A stretch of 64,000 nucleotides of DNA, taken from Streptomyces cyaneochromogenes. Lineage in GTDB: Bacteria > Actinomycetota > Actinomycetes > Streptomycetales > Streptomycetaceae. Each line of letters opens with the position of its first letter. Positions within the stretch are counted from its first letter, which is position 1. Below are positions 1-8,051 of the stretch, piece after piece. Made by a program: the position numbers and the translations under genes. The notes under the pieces are model-generated. The model ran no database searches, was not told the origin of the DNA, and saw only the letters and a program-made list of their open reading frames with translations. The DNA lies in contig NZ_CP034539.1 of assembly GCF_003963535.1 (NCBI RefSeq), positions 2,046,001 through 2,110,000 on the forward strand, written 5' to 3'.

Positions 1-159
1 GCTCGACTTGCCGGCGCCGTTGGGCCCGAGGAGGCCGAAGACCGTTCCCGGCTCGACGGTGATGTCCATGCCGTTGAGGGCGTAGACATCGCCGTAGGTC
101 TTGATGAGTTGACGTGCCTCGACCGCGGGCACGCGGGTGGCACTGGTGCTGGTACTCAT
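1..159 (-). CDS. ABC transporter ATP-binding protein, N-terminal fragment (DrrA-like)
   Basis: Only the first 53 codons are inside the window. The minus strand reads from an ATG at 159-157, preceded by an AGGAGAG ribosome-binding site. The fragment contains the Walker A motif GPNGAGKS near residues 45-52, after the segment [18 protein letters not shown]. That layout is typical of DrrA-type (daunorubicin resistance) ATPases, which bind ATP and power a separately encoded membrane subunit in drug or lipid export. A PadR regulator lies immediately upstream on the same strand, a common pairing for this transporter type. The substrate cannot be told from this fragment. Confidence 0.85.
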   Translation of the reverse strand, partial: MSTSTSATRVPAVEARQLIKTYGDVYALNGMDITVEPGTVFGLLGPNGAGKSS

Positions 160-281
160 GACGACTGCTCTCCTGGTGAGCGGATGTGTGATCGATCCGC
201 GTGAGCAGTGCCGGGCTATCCTGGGTGTGCCGCACCTCGATGACCCGGTTCTGCCACGGCGGATCCGTTTCGGGGTTCGAG

Positions 282-317
282 ACCCCGGCGGAGCTGCTGC
301 AACAGCCCCGCCGGGGT
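282..317 (-). terminator. Hairpin terminator downstream of padR
   Basis: ACCCCGGCGG at 282-291 pairs perfectly with CCGCCGGGGT at 308-317 around a 16-base loop, six bases after the padR stop codon. It should end padR transcription, or attenuate read-through into the ABC ATPase gene. There is no clear U-tract. The rest of 160-281 holds no gene. An imperfectly spaced inverted repeat GCGGAT/ATCCGC (180-185 and 195-200) lies just upstream of the ATPase start and could be an operator. Confidence 0.55.
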
Positions 318-322
318 CTTTC

Positions 323-946
323 TCATGTCGTGAACTCGGCCGGCAACTCCCCCGTTTCATGGAAGCGCCGCCACTCCTCGACGCCGGGCAGCTCGCCCTT
401 CCTGGTCTCGTCGAGGAAGCCTCGGACCCACTCCGCCTGCGCCTCGACCATGTGCAGTTGGTACTCGACCTCGACGAGGAAGAGCCGCGGCAGCGTCTCG
501 CAGAGCTTCTCCAGTGCGCCCCGGCCGCTCGCCACCTGCACCTCCAGCGAGCTGAGCCGCATCTCGAGCAGCCGCACCACCTCGTCGGGGGGCAGCGCCG
601 CCATCAAGGAGAGGGCCGTCTCGAAGATCGGGTACTCCTTCGCCGGGATGGCGAGCAGGTCGGACAGCCACTCGGCCATCTCCTCGCGCCCTGCGTCGGT
701 GAGCCCGTAGACCGTGCGCTCGGGGCGGTTGCCCTGGCGTTCCACACCGGTCACCTCGACGAAGCCGTGCTTCTCGAGGTTCTGCACGACCGTGTACAGC
801 GAGCCGTAGTTGGTCTTCGTGCTGACGTCCTTGCCCTGACTGCGCAGGGTCTGGGCGATCTCGTACGGATGCATCGGCTTCTGCCAGAGGGTCGTCATCA
901 CGGCGAGCGCCAGCGGGTTGGTGAGCTTGCGGCGTTTCCCCGTCAT
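323..946 (-). CDS. PadR-family transcriptional regulator
   Basis: 207-residue winged-helix regulator. The N-terminal part ([17 protein letters not shown], then [11 protein letters not shown] and [17 protein letters not shown]) is the PadR DNA-binding domain. The C-terminal half is a helical dimerisation region with a [10 protein letters not shown] segment. I chose the ATG at 946 because GAGGTGGT lies just upstream; the frame stays open further but without PadR homology. PadR proteins usually repress a neighbouring efflux system and release DNA on ligand binding, so the downstream ABC transporter is the likely target, together with padR itself. The inducer is unknown. Confidence 0.9.
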   Translation of the reverse strand: MTGKRRKLTNPLALAVMTTLWQKPMHPYEIAQTLRSQGKDVSTKTNYGSLYTVVQNLEKHGFVEVTGVERQGNRPERTVYGLTDAGREEMAEWLSDLLAIPAKEYPIFETALSLMAALPPDEVVRLLEMRLSSLEVQVASGRGALEKLCETLPRLFLVEVEYQLHMVEAQAEWVRGFLDETRKGELPGVEEWRRFHETGELPAEFTT

Positions 947-980
947 GGTGACCACCTCGCTGCCGAATATCCGTGGCCGA

Positions 981-1027
981 ACATATCGCGACTCGACCGA
1001 AAGCGTCAATAGACACGATGTATCGCG
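981..1027. promoter_or_regulatory. Candidate PadR operator region (two TATCGCG boxes)
   Basis: The padR leader contains ACATATCGCG at 981-990 and GATGTATCGCG at 1017-1027, about 37 bp apart. PadR proteins that control ABC exporters often bind AT-rich repeats built around ATCGCG. The boxes lie 35-80 bases before the padR start, where an autorepressor would act. Seen by eye only; no promoter was assigned. Confidence 0.4.
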
Positions 1028-1124
1028 TTCTGGAGGTCGCCACAAGAGGCCACCGGCGCCTGTCGTGAGAAATTAGGATCGACTCGGACATGAGCACGTC
1101 ATGCGTTCGAAACAGCCCCTCCCT

Positions 1125-1148
1125 AATTTCTGTCGCCCGACAGGAATT
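1125..1148. promoter_or_regulatory. TetR operator-like palindrome upstream of the permease
   Basis: AATTTCTGTCG (1125-1135) and CGACAGGAATT (1138-1148) form a near-perfect inverted repeat around CC, 33 bases before the permease start. The core TTTCTGTCG..CGACAG is the same as the perfect 20-bp palindrome at 10781-10800, between the TetR gene and the guanidine/urea operon. The TetR protein encoded at 9991-10626 is therefore inferred to repress this permease as well. Confidence 0.6.
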
Positions 1149-1180
1149 CTTGCGCCGCTGTGCGAAAGCAGGTTGCCGCC

Positions 1181-2740
1181 ATGACGAGCACCGCCCCCGC
1201 CGCCCCACGCCCCGACCCGCCGCTGGACCCTGACGAGCTCTCCCTCGCCGAGTTCGGGTACCGCCAGGAACTGCACCGCAGCCTCGGCCGGTACGCGTCC
1301 TTCGCGGCCGGTTTCTCCTTCATCTCCGTCCTGACGACCGTCTTCCAGTTCTTCGCCTTCGGGTACGCGTTCGGCGGCCCCGTCTTCTTCTGGGCCTGGC
1401 CCGCGGTGCTCGTCGGGCAGCTGCTGGTGGCCGCGTGCTTCGCGGAGCTGGCCGCGCGCTATCCGATCTCGGGCGCGATCTACCAATGGTCGTCGCGGCT
1501 GTCGAACGTCACCTTCGGCTGGTTCGCCGGCTGGATCATGGTGATCGGGCAGATCGTGGTGGTCGCGGCCGCGGCACTGGCGCTGCAGATGGTGCTGCCG
1601 GCGATCTGGTCCGGCTTCCAGCTCATCGGCACCGACCCCGCGCCGACCTCGGCGGACGGCGCGGCCAACGCGGCGCTGCTCGGCGTGATCCTGCTTGTCC
1701 TCACCACGGTGGTGAACCTCCTGGACAACAAGGTGCTGTCACTGGTGAACCGGGTCGGCGTGACCGCCGAGATCATCGGCGCGGTGCTGATCATCGCGCT
1801 GCTGCTGACCCACTCCGAGCGCTCCCCCGGCATCACCTTCCACACCGAAGGCGCCGCCCAGTCGGGCCTGTTGGGCGCGCTGCTGGTGGGCTCGTTCACG
1901 GCGGCGTACGTGATGATCGGCTTCGACAGCGCGGGCGAGATGAGCGAGGAGACGCACCACCCGCGCCGCACCGCGCCCCGAACCATCCTGACCGCGCTGG
2001 GCGCCGCGGGCCTGCTCGGCGGCCTGCTCGTGCTCGGGGGCCTGCTCGCCGCGCCCAGTCTCACGGACGGCCGGCTGGCGGTCGACGGCCTGAGCTACGT
2101 CCTCACCAGCAGCCTGGGCGACGGCGTGGGCCGGGTGCTGCTGGCCGACGTGGTGGTGGCGATCACGGTGGCGACCCTCGCCATCCAGACGGCCGCCTGC
2201 CGGATGCTGTTCTCGATGGCCCGCGACGGCCAACTCCCGTTCGCCCGCCGCCTCGCGAAGGTCAGCCCACGCACCGGCATGCCCGGCGCGCCCGCGCTGG
2301 TCGTCGGCGTCCTCGCGGCAGCCCTGCTCCTGCTCAACTTCGCCTCGCCGGAGGCGTTCCTGGCCATCGGCACGACCTGCATCGTGATGCTGTACCTGGC
2401 GTACGCGATGGTCACCGGCCCTCTCCTGGTCGCCCGCCTGCGCGGCCGCTTCACCGCCACCGACACGGACGAGACCGGCGCCCGCCTGTTCTCCCTCGGC
2501 CGCTGGGGCGTCCCGCTCAACGCCCTGGCCCTGCTGTACGGCCTCGCCATGACCGTCAACCTCGCCTGGCCCCGGGCGGCGGTGTACGACCCGGCGGGCG
2601 GGCACTGGTACTTCCAGTGGTTCACCGTGCTCTTCCTCGGCGTGACGGTGGTCGCGGGTGTCGGCTTCCGGATGTACCGGCGGCGGACGGCGCCCGTGAG
2701 CACGGTCCCCGAGACGACGGCATCCGAGGCCGCCGGTTAG
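1181..2740 (+). CDS. APC-superfamily permease of the urea-carboxylase/guanidine type
   Basis: Membrane protein of 519 residues with about twelve hydrophobic segments. The start is the ATG at 1181 (MTSTAPAAPRPD), with AGCAGG upstream. The segment ELHRSLGRYASFAAGFSFIS followed by FGGPVFFWAWPAVLVGQ and ISGAIYQWSSRL is characteristic of the amino acid/choline permease group (AA_permease_2). The sub-type found beside urea carboxylase genes is the best match I can recall. It would import the nitrogen compound used by the operon at 10838-17459, either guanidine or urea. The shared TetR palindrome in its leader supports this link although the two loci are 8 kb apart. An amine or GABA permease role cannot be excluded. 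Confidence 0.8.
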   Translation: MTSTAPAAPRPDPPLDPDELSLAEFGYRQELHRSLGRYASFAAGFSFISVLTTVFQFFAFGYAFGGPVFFWAWPAVLVGQLLVAACFAELAARYPISGAIYQWSSRLSNVTFGWFAGWIMVIGQIVVVAAAALALQMVLPAIWSGFQLIGTDPAPTSADGAANAALLGVILLVLTTVVNLLDNKVLSLVNRVGVTAEIIGAVLIIALLLTHSERSPGITFHTEGAAQSGLLGALLVGSFTAAYVMIGFDSAGEMSEETHHPRRTAPRTILTALGAAGLLGGLLVLGGLLAAPSLTDGRLAVDGLSYVLTSSLGDGVGRVLLADVVVAITVATLAIQTAACRMLFSMARDGQLPFARRLAKVSPRTGMPGAPALVVGVLAAALLLLNFASPEAFLAIGTTCIVMLYLAYAMVTGPLLVARLRGRFTATDTDETGARLFSLGRWGVPLNALALLYGLAMTVNLAWPRAAVYDPAGGHWYFQWFTVLFLGVTVVAGVGFRMYRRRTAPVSTVPETTASEAAG

Positions 2741-2761
2741 GCCGGTGCGTCCGCCCGGGGC

Positions 2762-3343
2762 TCAGTCGCCCTGCACGCGCGCGTGCAGATGCATGTCGTG
2801 CCGGCCGTCCCGGTGCAGGGCGGAGCTGCGCTTGGTGCCCTCCAGGCGGAAGCCGGCCTTGGCGGCGACCCGGCAGGACGCCTCGTTGCGGACGGCGTGC
2901 AGGAGTTCGAGGCGGTGGAAGCCGATGTCGTCGAGGGCCCAGCGGGCGAGGGTGATCGTGGCGCGGGCCGCGACGCCCTGGCCCCGGGCCTGGGCGGTGG
3001 TCCAGTAGGCGACCTCGGCCGTGGCCTCGTCGAGGTGGATCTCGCGCAGGGCGACGCGCCCCAGCAGACGGTCGCCGTCCGCGTCGACCACGGCCCACTG
3101 GGGCGCTCGCTCCTGCGCCCACGCCTTCAGCCACTCCTCGATCCAGCCGCCGACCTCCTCCACCGAGTCGGCGGCCCGGACGTGCCACTGATGCATCACC
3201 GGGTCCTGGAAGGCCGCGTGCACGGCGGGCGCGTCCTCGGCCCGCCAGGGGCGCAGGAGAAGGCCGTCACCGGTGGGGAGGGTGGGCTGCGGGAGACGGG
3301 CGAGGGTTCCGGCGGGCAGGACGGGACCGGTCAGGAAAGGCAT
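2762..3343 (-). CDS. GNAT-family N-acetyltransferase
   Basis: 193 residues; start ATG at 3343 with GGCAGGA upstream. The segment LLLRPWRAEDAPAVHAAF begins a RimJ/RimL-type GNAT fold. Motif A, the acetyl-CoA pyrophosphate-binding loop, is seen as ARGQGVAARATITLARWA, followed by IGFHRLELLHAVRNEASCRVAAKAGFRLEG. The enzyme transfers an acetyl group from acetyl-CoA to an amine; whether that is a protein N-terminus or a small molecule is not evident. It is transcribed convergently with the permease (21 bp between stop codons) and divergently from the pseudouridine synthase. Confidence 0.88.
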   Translation of the reverse strand: MPFLTGPVLPAGTLARLPQPTLPTGDGLLLRPWRAEDAPAVHAAFQDPVMHQWHVRAADSVEEVGGWIEEWLKAWAQERAPQWAVVDADGDRLLGRVALREIHLDEATAEVAYWTTAQARGQGVAARATITLARWALDDIGFHRLELLHAVRNEASCRVAAKAGFRLEGTKRSSALHRDGRHDMHLHARVQGD

Positions 3344-3410
3344 GTGCGGGATCCTGCCAACGCGTCCGGGCGGGTCCGACAGAATTTCCGGCGCCGTACG
3401 CTTGATCGTG

Positions 3411-4358
3411 ATGAGACGCCGTAACCAGCCCCCGCCCTCTCCCCTGCCGCAGCGCGACGGGGTCGACGCGGTGCGGGTGCGGCTGCCCTTCGAGGGGGCG
3501 TGGACCACCGTTCGGGAGTATCTGGTGGAGCGGCTTTCGGGGGCGGGGCCCGGGGTCGTGGCCGGGATGTTCGACACCGGGCAGGTCGTCGGCGCGGACG
3601 GGGAGGCGGTGACGGCGGACGCGGCGTATGTGCCGGGGATGTTCGTGTGGTTCCACCGGGAGCTGCCCGCGGAGGTGCGGGTGCCGTTCGCGGTGGACGT
3701 CGTGTACCGCGACGACCACATCGTCGTCGCCGACAAGCCGCACTTCCTGGCCACGACGCCGCGCGGCGGCCATGTCACCGAGACCGCGCTCGCGCGGCTG
3801 CGCCGGGAGCTGGGCCTCCCCGCGCTGGGCGCCGCGCACCGGCTCGACCGGCTCACCGCCGGACTGCTGCTGTTCACGGTGCGGCCAGAGGAACGCGGCG
3901 CGTACCAGACGCTGTTCAGCGACAAGCGGGTGCACAAGGAGTACGAGGCCGTCGCGCCGTACGACCCCGGGCTCGCCCTGCCCCGGACCGTGCGCAGCCG
4001 CATCCTGAAGGAACGCGGGGTGCTCGCCGCCCGGGAGGTCGACGGCGAGCCGAACGCCGTCACGCACGTCGAGGTCGTCGAGCAGCGCGACGGCCTCGCC
4101 CGTTACCGGCTGACGCCCACCACGGGGCAGACCCACCAGCTACGGGTCCACATGAACGCCCTCGGCATACCACTCCTCGGCGACCCGCTGTACCCCGAGG
4201 TGACCGCCCCCACCCCGGCCGACGACTTCCGACGCCCCCTCCAACTACTGGCGCGCGCACTGGAGTTCACCGATCCGGTGACGGGGGCGGCCCACCGGTT
4301 CCGCAGCACGCGGACCCTTGAGGCCTGGGCGTCGTACGCCGGGTGGGCGGGGCGGTAG
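3411..4358 (+). CDS. RluA-family pseudouridine synthase
   Basis: 315 residues; ATG at 3411 directly follows a GTG at 3408 that could also serve as start. The catalytic motif HRLDRLTAG near residues 143-151 contains the aspartate that attacks uridine in RluA-type enzymes. The downstream LTPTTGQTHQLRVHM and GDPLYP blocks are also conserved. The N-terminal ~80 residues resemble a degenerate S4-like segment (TVREYLVERLSG). The enzyme isomerises specific uridines in rRNA or tRNA; the site cannot be predicted by eye. Its stop codon marks the start of the repeat tract at 4359. Confidence 0.9.
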   Translation: MRRRNQPPPSPLPQRDGVDAVRVRLPFEGAWTTVREYLVERLSGAGPGVVAGMFDTGQVVGADGEAVTADAAYVPGMFVWFHRELPAEVRVPFAVDVVYRDDHIVVADKPHFLATTPRGGHVTETALARLRRELGLPALGAAHRLDRLTAGLLLFTVRPEERGAYQTLFSDKRVHKEYEAVAPYDPGLALPRTVRSRILKERGVLAAREVDGEPNAVTHVEVVEQRDGLARYRLTPTTGQTHQLRVHMNALGIPLLGDPLYPEVTAPTPADDFRRPLQLLARALEFTDPVTGAAHRFRSTRTLEAWASYAGWAGR

Positions 4359-4939
4359 CCGTACGGCGGGGCCTGCCGGTCCGGTCCGGGGGCCGAGCCC
4401 ACTGCCGCACCGGGGCCGGGCACCGGACCCTGCCGACCTGGACCGGGCACCGAGCCCCTTACCGGTCTGGGCAGGACACAGGCTCCCCTGCTGGTCCGGG
4501 GCCGCGCGCCGAGCCCTCTGTCAGACCAGGGCCGGACACCGCACCCTGCCAGACGGGGCCACGCACCGAGCCCCCAACCGGTCGGAGCAGGGAACCGACT
4601 CCCCGGCCGGCCCCCGCCTGACCGGGCCCGCGCACCGGGCGCCCTGTCGCCCAGGCCGGACAGGGCCCCTGCCGAACGGAGCCACACACCGAGCCCCCAC
4701 CGGTCCGAGCAGGGAACCGACCCCCCGGCCGGCCCAGAACCAGGCACCGGCCCCTGCCCGACCGGGGCCGCGCACGAGCCCCCTGTCGGACCAAGGCCGG
4801 ACACCGCACCCTGCCGGACCGGGGCCACACACCAAGCCCCCGACCGGTCCCAGCCGGACGCCCCCTCCCCGACCGGACCGCGGCCAGGCACCTGGCCCCC
4901 TCCAGGACAAGAGCCAGGCACCGAGCCCCAACCGCTCGC
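4359..4939. repeat. Gene-free degenerate GC-rich repeat tract
   Basis: About 580 bases between two convergent genes, built from degenerate units rich in CACCGAGCCC, CCGACCGG and GGGCCACGCACCG. A ~49-bp block at 4564-4613 recurs almost unchanged at 4687-4735. A ~55-bp block at 4518-4572 recurs at 4783-4840. The tract has few stop codons in any frame, so long open frames exist on both strands. These look like artefacts: none shows a ribosome-binding site with a recognisable protein, and one runs antisense into the pseudouridine synthase. No function is assigned. Confidence 0.7.
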
Positions 4940-6448
4940 TCAGTTCCCCCGCCACCACCGCAGGAACCGCCGCCAGGGCCCGTTCGCCCGAGCCGGTTCC
5001 GGTGCCGCCGGTGCCGTCGGAGCCGCTGTCGGCGTTGGCGTCGCCGCGGGCGGCGGTGGGACGGTCGGCTGGGTCGCCGGGGCGGGTGACGGCTGGGCGG
5101 TCGGGGGGGCGCCGACCTGCCAAGTGGCGCGCTGGGCCGGGACCGAGGCGTGGCCCGGCTTCTGCAGGACGTCCTGCGGCGGCTTCGGCGCGAAGCGGAC
5201 CGGCAGTGCCACCAGGTGGGCCGACATCATCGACTGCCGCCACTCCAACTCGTCCTCGGCGCAGTCGAGTTCCACGTCCGGCAGCCGCATCAGCAGCGCG
5301 TCGACGCCGACTTCGGCGATGGCACGGCCGATGTCCGCGCCGGGGCACTCGTGCGAGCCGCCGCCGAAGGCGAGGTGGGAGCGGTTGCCCATCATGTTGG
5401 CGGAGAGGTCGGGGCGTACGCGCGGGTCGACGTTGCCCGGGGCCGGGGCGAAGAGCAGACCGTCCCCCTTGCGGATGCGCTGGCCACCCAACTCCGTGTC
5501 CTGCTTGGCGAAGTAGCCCAGGACGGCGCTGAACGGCGGCTCGTCCCACAGGGACTGCTCGACCGCCTCCGGCACCGTCATCTGCCCGCCGCTGAGCTGG
5601 GCCCGGAACCGCGGGTCGGTGAGGACGACGCGCAGCACGTTGGCGAGGAGGTTCGCGGTGGCCTCGTAGGCGGCGATGAGCACGACCCGCAGGTGCTGGC
5701 CGACCTCCTCGTCGGTCAGCCGCGCCGGGTGGTTGATCAGGTGGGTCGTGAAGTCCTCCTGCGGCTGCGCCCGCCGCTTGACGGTGAGCCGCATCAGGGC
5801 GTCCATGATGTACGCGTTGCTGGCGATCGCGGTCTCGGTGCCCTTGAGCATGTCGCGGGCGGCCTCGACGATCCGGTCGTTGTACTCGTCGGGCATGCCG
5901 AGGATCTCGCACATCACGGCCATCGGCAGATGCTCGGCGTACTGGTCGACCAGGTCCGCGCGGCCCTCCTCGCAGAACCGGTTGACGAGGCGCTGCGTGG
6001 AACGGTTGATGTGGCGGCGCAGACCGCGATGGTCGATGGTGGACATGGCGCCGGTGACCGCACCGCGCAACCGCAGATGTTCGTCGCCCTCCGCGTGGGA
6101 GCAGATCGGCTGCCAGGTGATGAGCGGCATCAGCGGGTGGTCGGGCTTGACCATGCCCTCCAGCAGCGGGTTCCAGATACGGCTGTCCCGGCAGAACTGC
6201 GAGGGCGTGCGCACCATGTGCAGGTTCTCGGTGTGGCCGAGGACCACCCACATCGGCACATCGTCGTGGAGCAGTACCGGCGCCACCTGGCCGTGCTGCT
6301 CACGCAGTTGCTCGTACAGCTCGCCCAGGTCCTCCGCCTCATGGAGCCGGTGCAGTGCTCCGGGGCCGATTCCGTGGGCCGGGCAGCCGGGCGGTGGGGC
6401 GGGAAAGGCGTCGTGCGTACCGGTCGTGGAATGGGATTCACGCGTCAC
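4940..6448 (-). CDS. rarE: Conservon cytochrome P450 (CYP157-like, lacks ExxR)
   Basis: 502 residues from a GTG at 6448. The heme-binding loop FGGGSHECPG (361-370, Cys368) and an I-helix AAYEAT (259-264) are present. The K-helix ExxR that is almost invariant in P450s is replaced by EQSLW at 297-301, a hallmark described for the CYP157 family of conservons. After the catalytic domain (to about residue 425) comes a Pro/Ala/Thr-rich linker (445-490) and a basic aromatic end, WRRFLRWWRGN. It is the last gene of rarABCDE (cvn9 in S. coelicolor), 199 bases after rarD. The substrate is unknown; a regulatory or structural role is possible, since rar mutations affect aerial growth and secondary metabolism. 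Confidence 0.9.
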   Translation of the reverse strand: MTRESHSTTGTHDAFPAPPPGCPAHGIGPGALHRLHEAEDLGELYEQLREQHGQVAPVLLHDDVPMWVVLGHTENLHMVRTPSQFCRDSRIWNPLLEGMVKPDHPLMPLITWQPICSHAEGDEHLRLRGAVTGAMSTIDHRGLRRHINRSTQRLVNRFCEEGRADLVDQYAEHLPMAVMCEILGMPDEYNDRIVEAARDMLKGTETAIASNAYIMDALMRLTVKRRAQPQEDFTTHLINHPARLTDEEVGQHLRVVLIAAYEATANLLANVLRVVLTDPRFRAQLSGGQMTVPEAVEQSLWDEPPFSAVLGYFAKQDTELGGQRIRKGDGLLFAPAPGNVDPRVRPDLSANMMGNRSHLAFGGGSHECPGADIGRAIAEVGVDALLMRLPDVELDCAEDELEWRQSMMSAHLVALPVRFAPKPPQDVLQKPGHASVPAQRATWQVGAPPTAQPSPAPATQPTVPPPPAATPTPTAAPTAPAAPEPARANGPWRRFLRWWRGN

Positions 6449-6647
6449 AGTGGTCGCTCCGAAGTGGATCCGGTGTCTGGGGAGTCAAAACGCATGCGGA
6501 TACGGCGGGTATGAATGAGCGGGTGCGGATGAGCGGGTGCGGGGACGGGGCAGGTGAGGGTACGGGCGGGTGCCAGGGGCTGCCGGACACAAGGGACTGG
6601 GGACGCTCCGGCGAACGGGACTGCCTGAACGCGGCCGCGTGAGCGCG

Positions 6648-7268
6648 CTACCTGAGCGCGCCCGACACGGCGAGCGAGTGCAGGAAGTGCATCAGGGTCA
6701 TCAGGACGTCACGGCTGGAGGCCCGGCGGCGCACGTCGCACTCGACGATCGGGATCTCCTCGTCGAGGTCGAGCGCCGCGCGCAGGTCGTCGATGCCGTA
6801 ACGGGGCGCGTCGGGGAAGGAGTTGACGGCGACGACGAACGGCACGCCGCGCTCCTCGAGTCGCCCTATGACGTCGAAGCTGACTTCGAGCCGACGGGTG
6901 TCGATCAGCACGACCGCGCCCAGCGCGCCCTCGAACAGCCCGTTCCACAGGAACCAGAAGCGCTCCTGGCCGGGCGTGCCGAAGAGGTACAGCACGAGCT
7001 GGTCGGTGATGCTGATGCGGCCGAAGTCCATGGCGACCGTGGTGGCCGTCTTGGTGTCCGAGCCGAAGTTGTCGTCGACACCGATGCCGGCCTGCGTCAT
7101 GGTCTCTTCGGTGGTCAGCGGCCTGATCTCGCTGACCGAGCCGACCATGGTCGTCTTGCCGACCCCGAAGCCGCCCACGATCACGATCTTGACCGCGGCC
7201 TCGGCCGTGTGCGGCAGCTGGTCCTCGGTCCGTGGACCGGGGATGGTGTCAGAGCCTTTGAAGTCCAT
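6648..7268 (-). CDS. rarD: Conservon small GTPase CvnD/RarD
   Basis: 206 residues; ATG at 7268, overlapping the end of rarC by 20 bases. The P-loop GGFGVGKTT is at 32-40 and the G3 motif FGTPGQERF at 96-104. The usual NKxD specificity motif is replaced by NSFPDA at 149-154, as in the Mgl/Cvn-type bacterial GTPases. It is thought to act with the kinase-like RarA, the roadblock protein RarB and RarC as a bacterial analogue of a G-protein-coupled complex at the membrane. The 199 bases to rarE contain no other gene. Confidence 0.93.
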   Translation of the reverse strand: MDFKGSDTIPGPRTEDQLPHTAEAAVKIVIVGGFGVGKTTMVGSVSEIRPLTTEETMTQAGIGVDDNFGSDTKTATTVAMDFGRISITDQLVLYLFGTPGQERFWFLWNGLFEGALGAVVLIDTRRLEVSFDVIGRLEERGVPFVVAVNSFPDAPRYGIDDLRAALDLDEEIPIVECDVRRRASSRDVLMTLMHFLHSLAVSGALR

Positions 7269-7647
7269 GCATCACCGCTTCGAGAAGGGACCGGTCGGCG
7301 ACGGCCTGGCGCACGATCGGGGCGCGCGCCGTCACCAGGTCGGCCGTCAGCAAGTCGGTGAGCAGGACCGTCATCGCGCTGAACGGCAGACTGAGATAGG
7401 CCGAGAGTTCGGCCACGGACAGGGGGGTCGTGCAGAGCCGGAGCAGCGCCGCCTGCTCGGGCGCGGCGGAGGGCGGTGGGTCGGCGCTCGCCACGATTAA
7501 GGTGACCAGGTCGAACTCGGCGCGCTCGGCGCCGTCCTTTCCGGCCACCACGAAGAGCCGTTCGGGGTTCTTCTTCTGCCCCGGCTGGGGCGGGGGTGGG
7601 GGCGGTTGTCCGTTGGGGTATCGCCGCTGGCGTTGCGGAGGAGTCAT
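7249..7647 (-). CDS. rarC: Conservon DUF742 protein CvnC/RarC
   Basis: 132 residues from ATG at 7647, which overlaps the rarB stop (ATGA). It has a basic, proline-rich N-terminus (residues 1-28) followed by the DUF742 winged-helix-like domain: AALLRLCTTPLSVAELSAYLSLPFSAMTVLLTDLL. DUF742 proteins occur nearly always in conservons and interact with the GTPase and the kinase-like subunit. No catalytic residues are expected. Confidence 0.92.
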   Translation of the reverse strand: MTPPQRQRRYPNGQPPPPPPQPGQKKNPERLFVVAGKDGAERAEFDLVTLIVASADPPPSAAPEQAALLRLCTTPLSVAELSAYLSLPFSAMTVLLTDLLTADLVTARAPIVRQAVADRSLLEAVMHGLQRL

Positions 7648-8051
7648 ACGGTCTGACCGTTGCGCCTCGACGGACTCGTGAGATGGGCGCCGATGCGGCC
7701 GACGAGGTCGGACATGCGGTTGCTCATCAGGCCGGGCTCGGCGAACGTGTCGGAGAGGACGGCGAGATAGGCGTTGGCGCCGGCGGCCATCAGATAGAAG
7801 TAGCCACCGTTGATCTCGATGAGGACCATCTTCATCTTGCCGTCGCTGTTCGGGATCTCCGTGGCGACCGCGCTCGCCAGGCTCTGCAGACCGGCGCAGG
7901 CCGCGGCGACGCGGTCGGCGGTGTCCGGGTCGCCGCCGTAGCGGGCGATGCGCAGACCGTCGGCGGAGAGCACCACGATCATCTCGATGCCCGGAACGCC
8001 GTCGTGGAGCTCCTTGAGCATCCAGTCGAAGTTGGCGCGCTGCTGGATCAC
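7644..8051 (-). CDS. rarB: Conservon roadblock/LC7 protein CvnB/RarB
   Basis: 135 residues from a GTG at 8051 that overlaps the rarA stop codon, so translation is probably coupled. The Roadblock/LC7 fold is evident from FDWMLKELHDGVPGIEMIVVLSADGLRIA and from MVLIEINGGYFYLMAAG. Such proteins act as regulators (GAP-like or scaffold) of the neighbouring GTPase, here RarD. The acidic/aliphatic pattern and length match CvnB proteins. Confidence 0.93.
   Translation of the reverse strand: MIQQRANFDWMLKELHDGVPGIEMIVVLSADGLRIARYGGDPDTADRVAAACAGLQSLASAVATEIPNSDGKMKMVLIEINGGYFYLMAAGANAYLAVLSDTFAEPGLMSNRMSDLVGRIGAHLTSPSRRNGQTV

Noticed and set aside
1057..1076. A third TetR site (CCTGTCGTGAGAAATTAGG) near the permease
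   Set aside because: The half-sites have the wrong spacing compared with the two good palindromes.
947..1180. Guanidine (ykkC-type) riboswitch before the permease, or before the operon at 10627-10837
   Set aside because: No conserved ykkC segments were seen; TetR palindromes occupy the promoter positions.
4103..4921. Open frame in the repeat tract that could be a Gly/Pro/Trp-rich protein downstream of rarE
   Set aside because: It begins near the rarE stop but lacks a ribosome site and runs antisense into the pseudouridine synthase; its repeats are explained by the DNA repeats.
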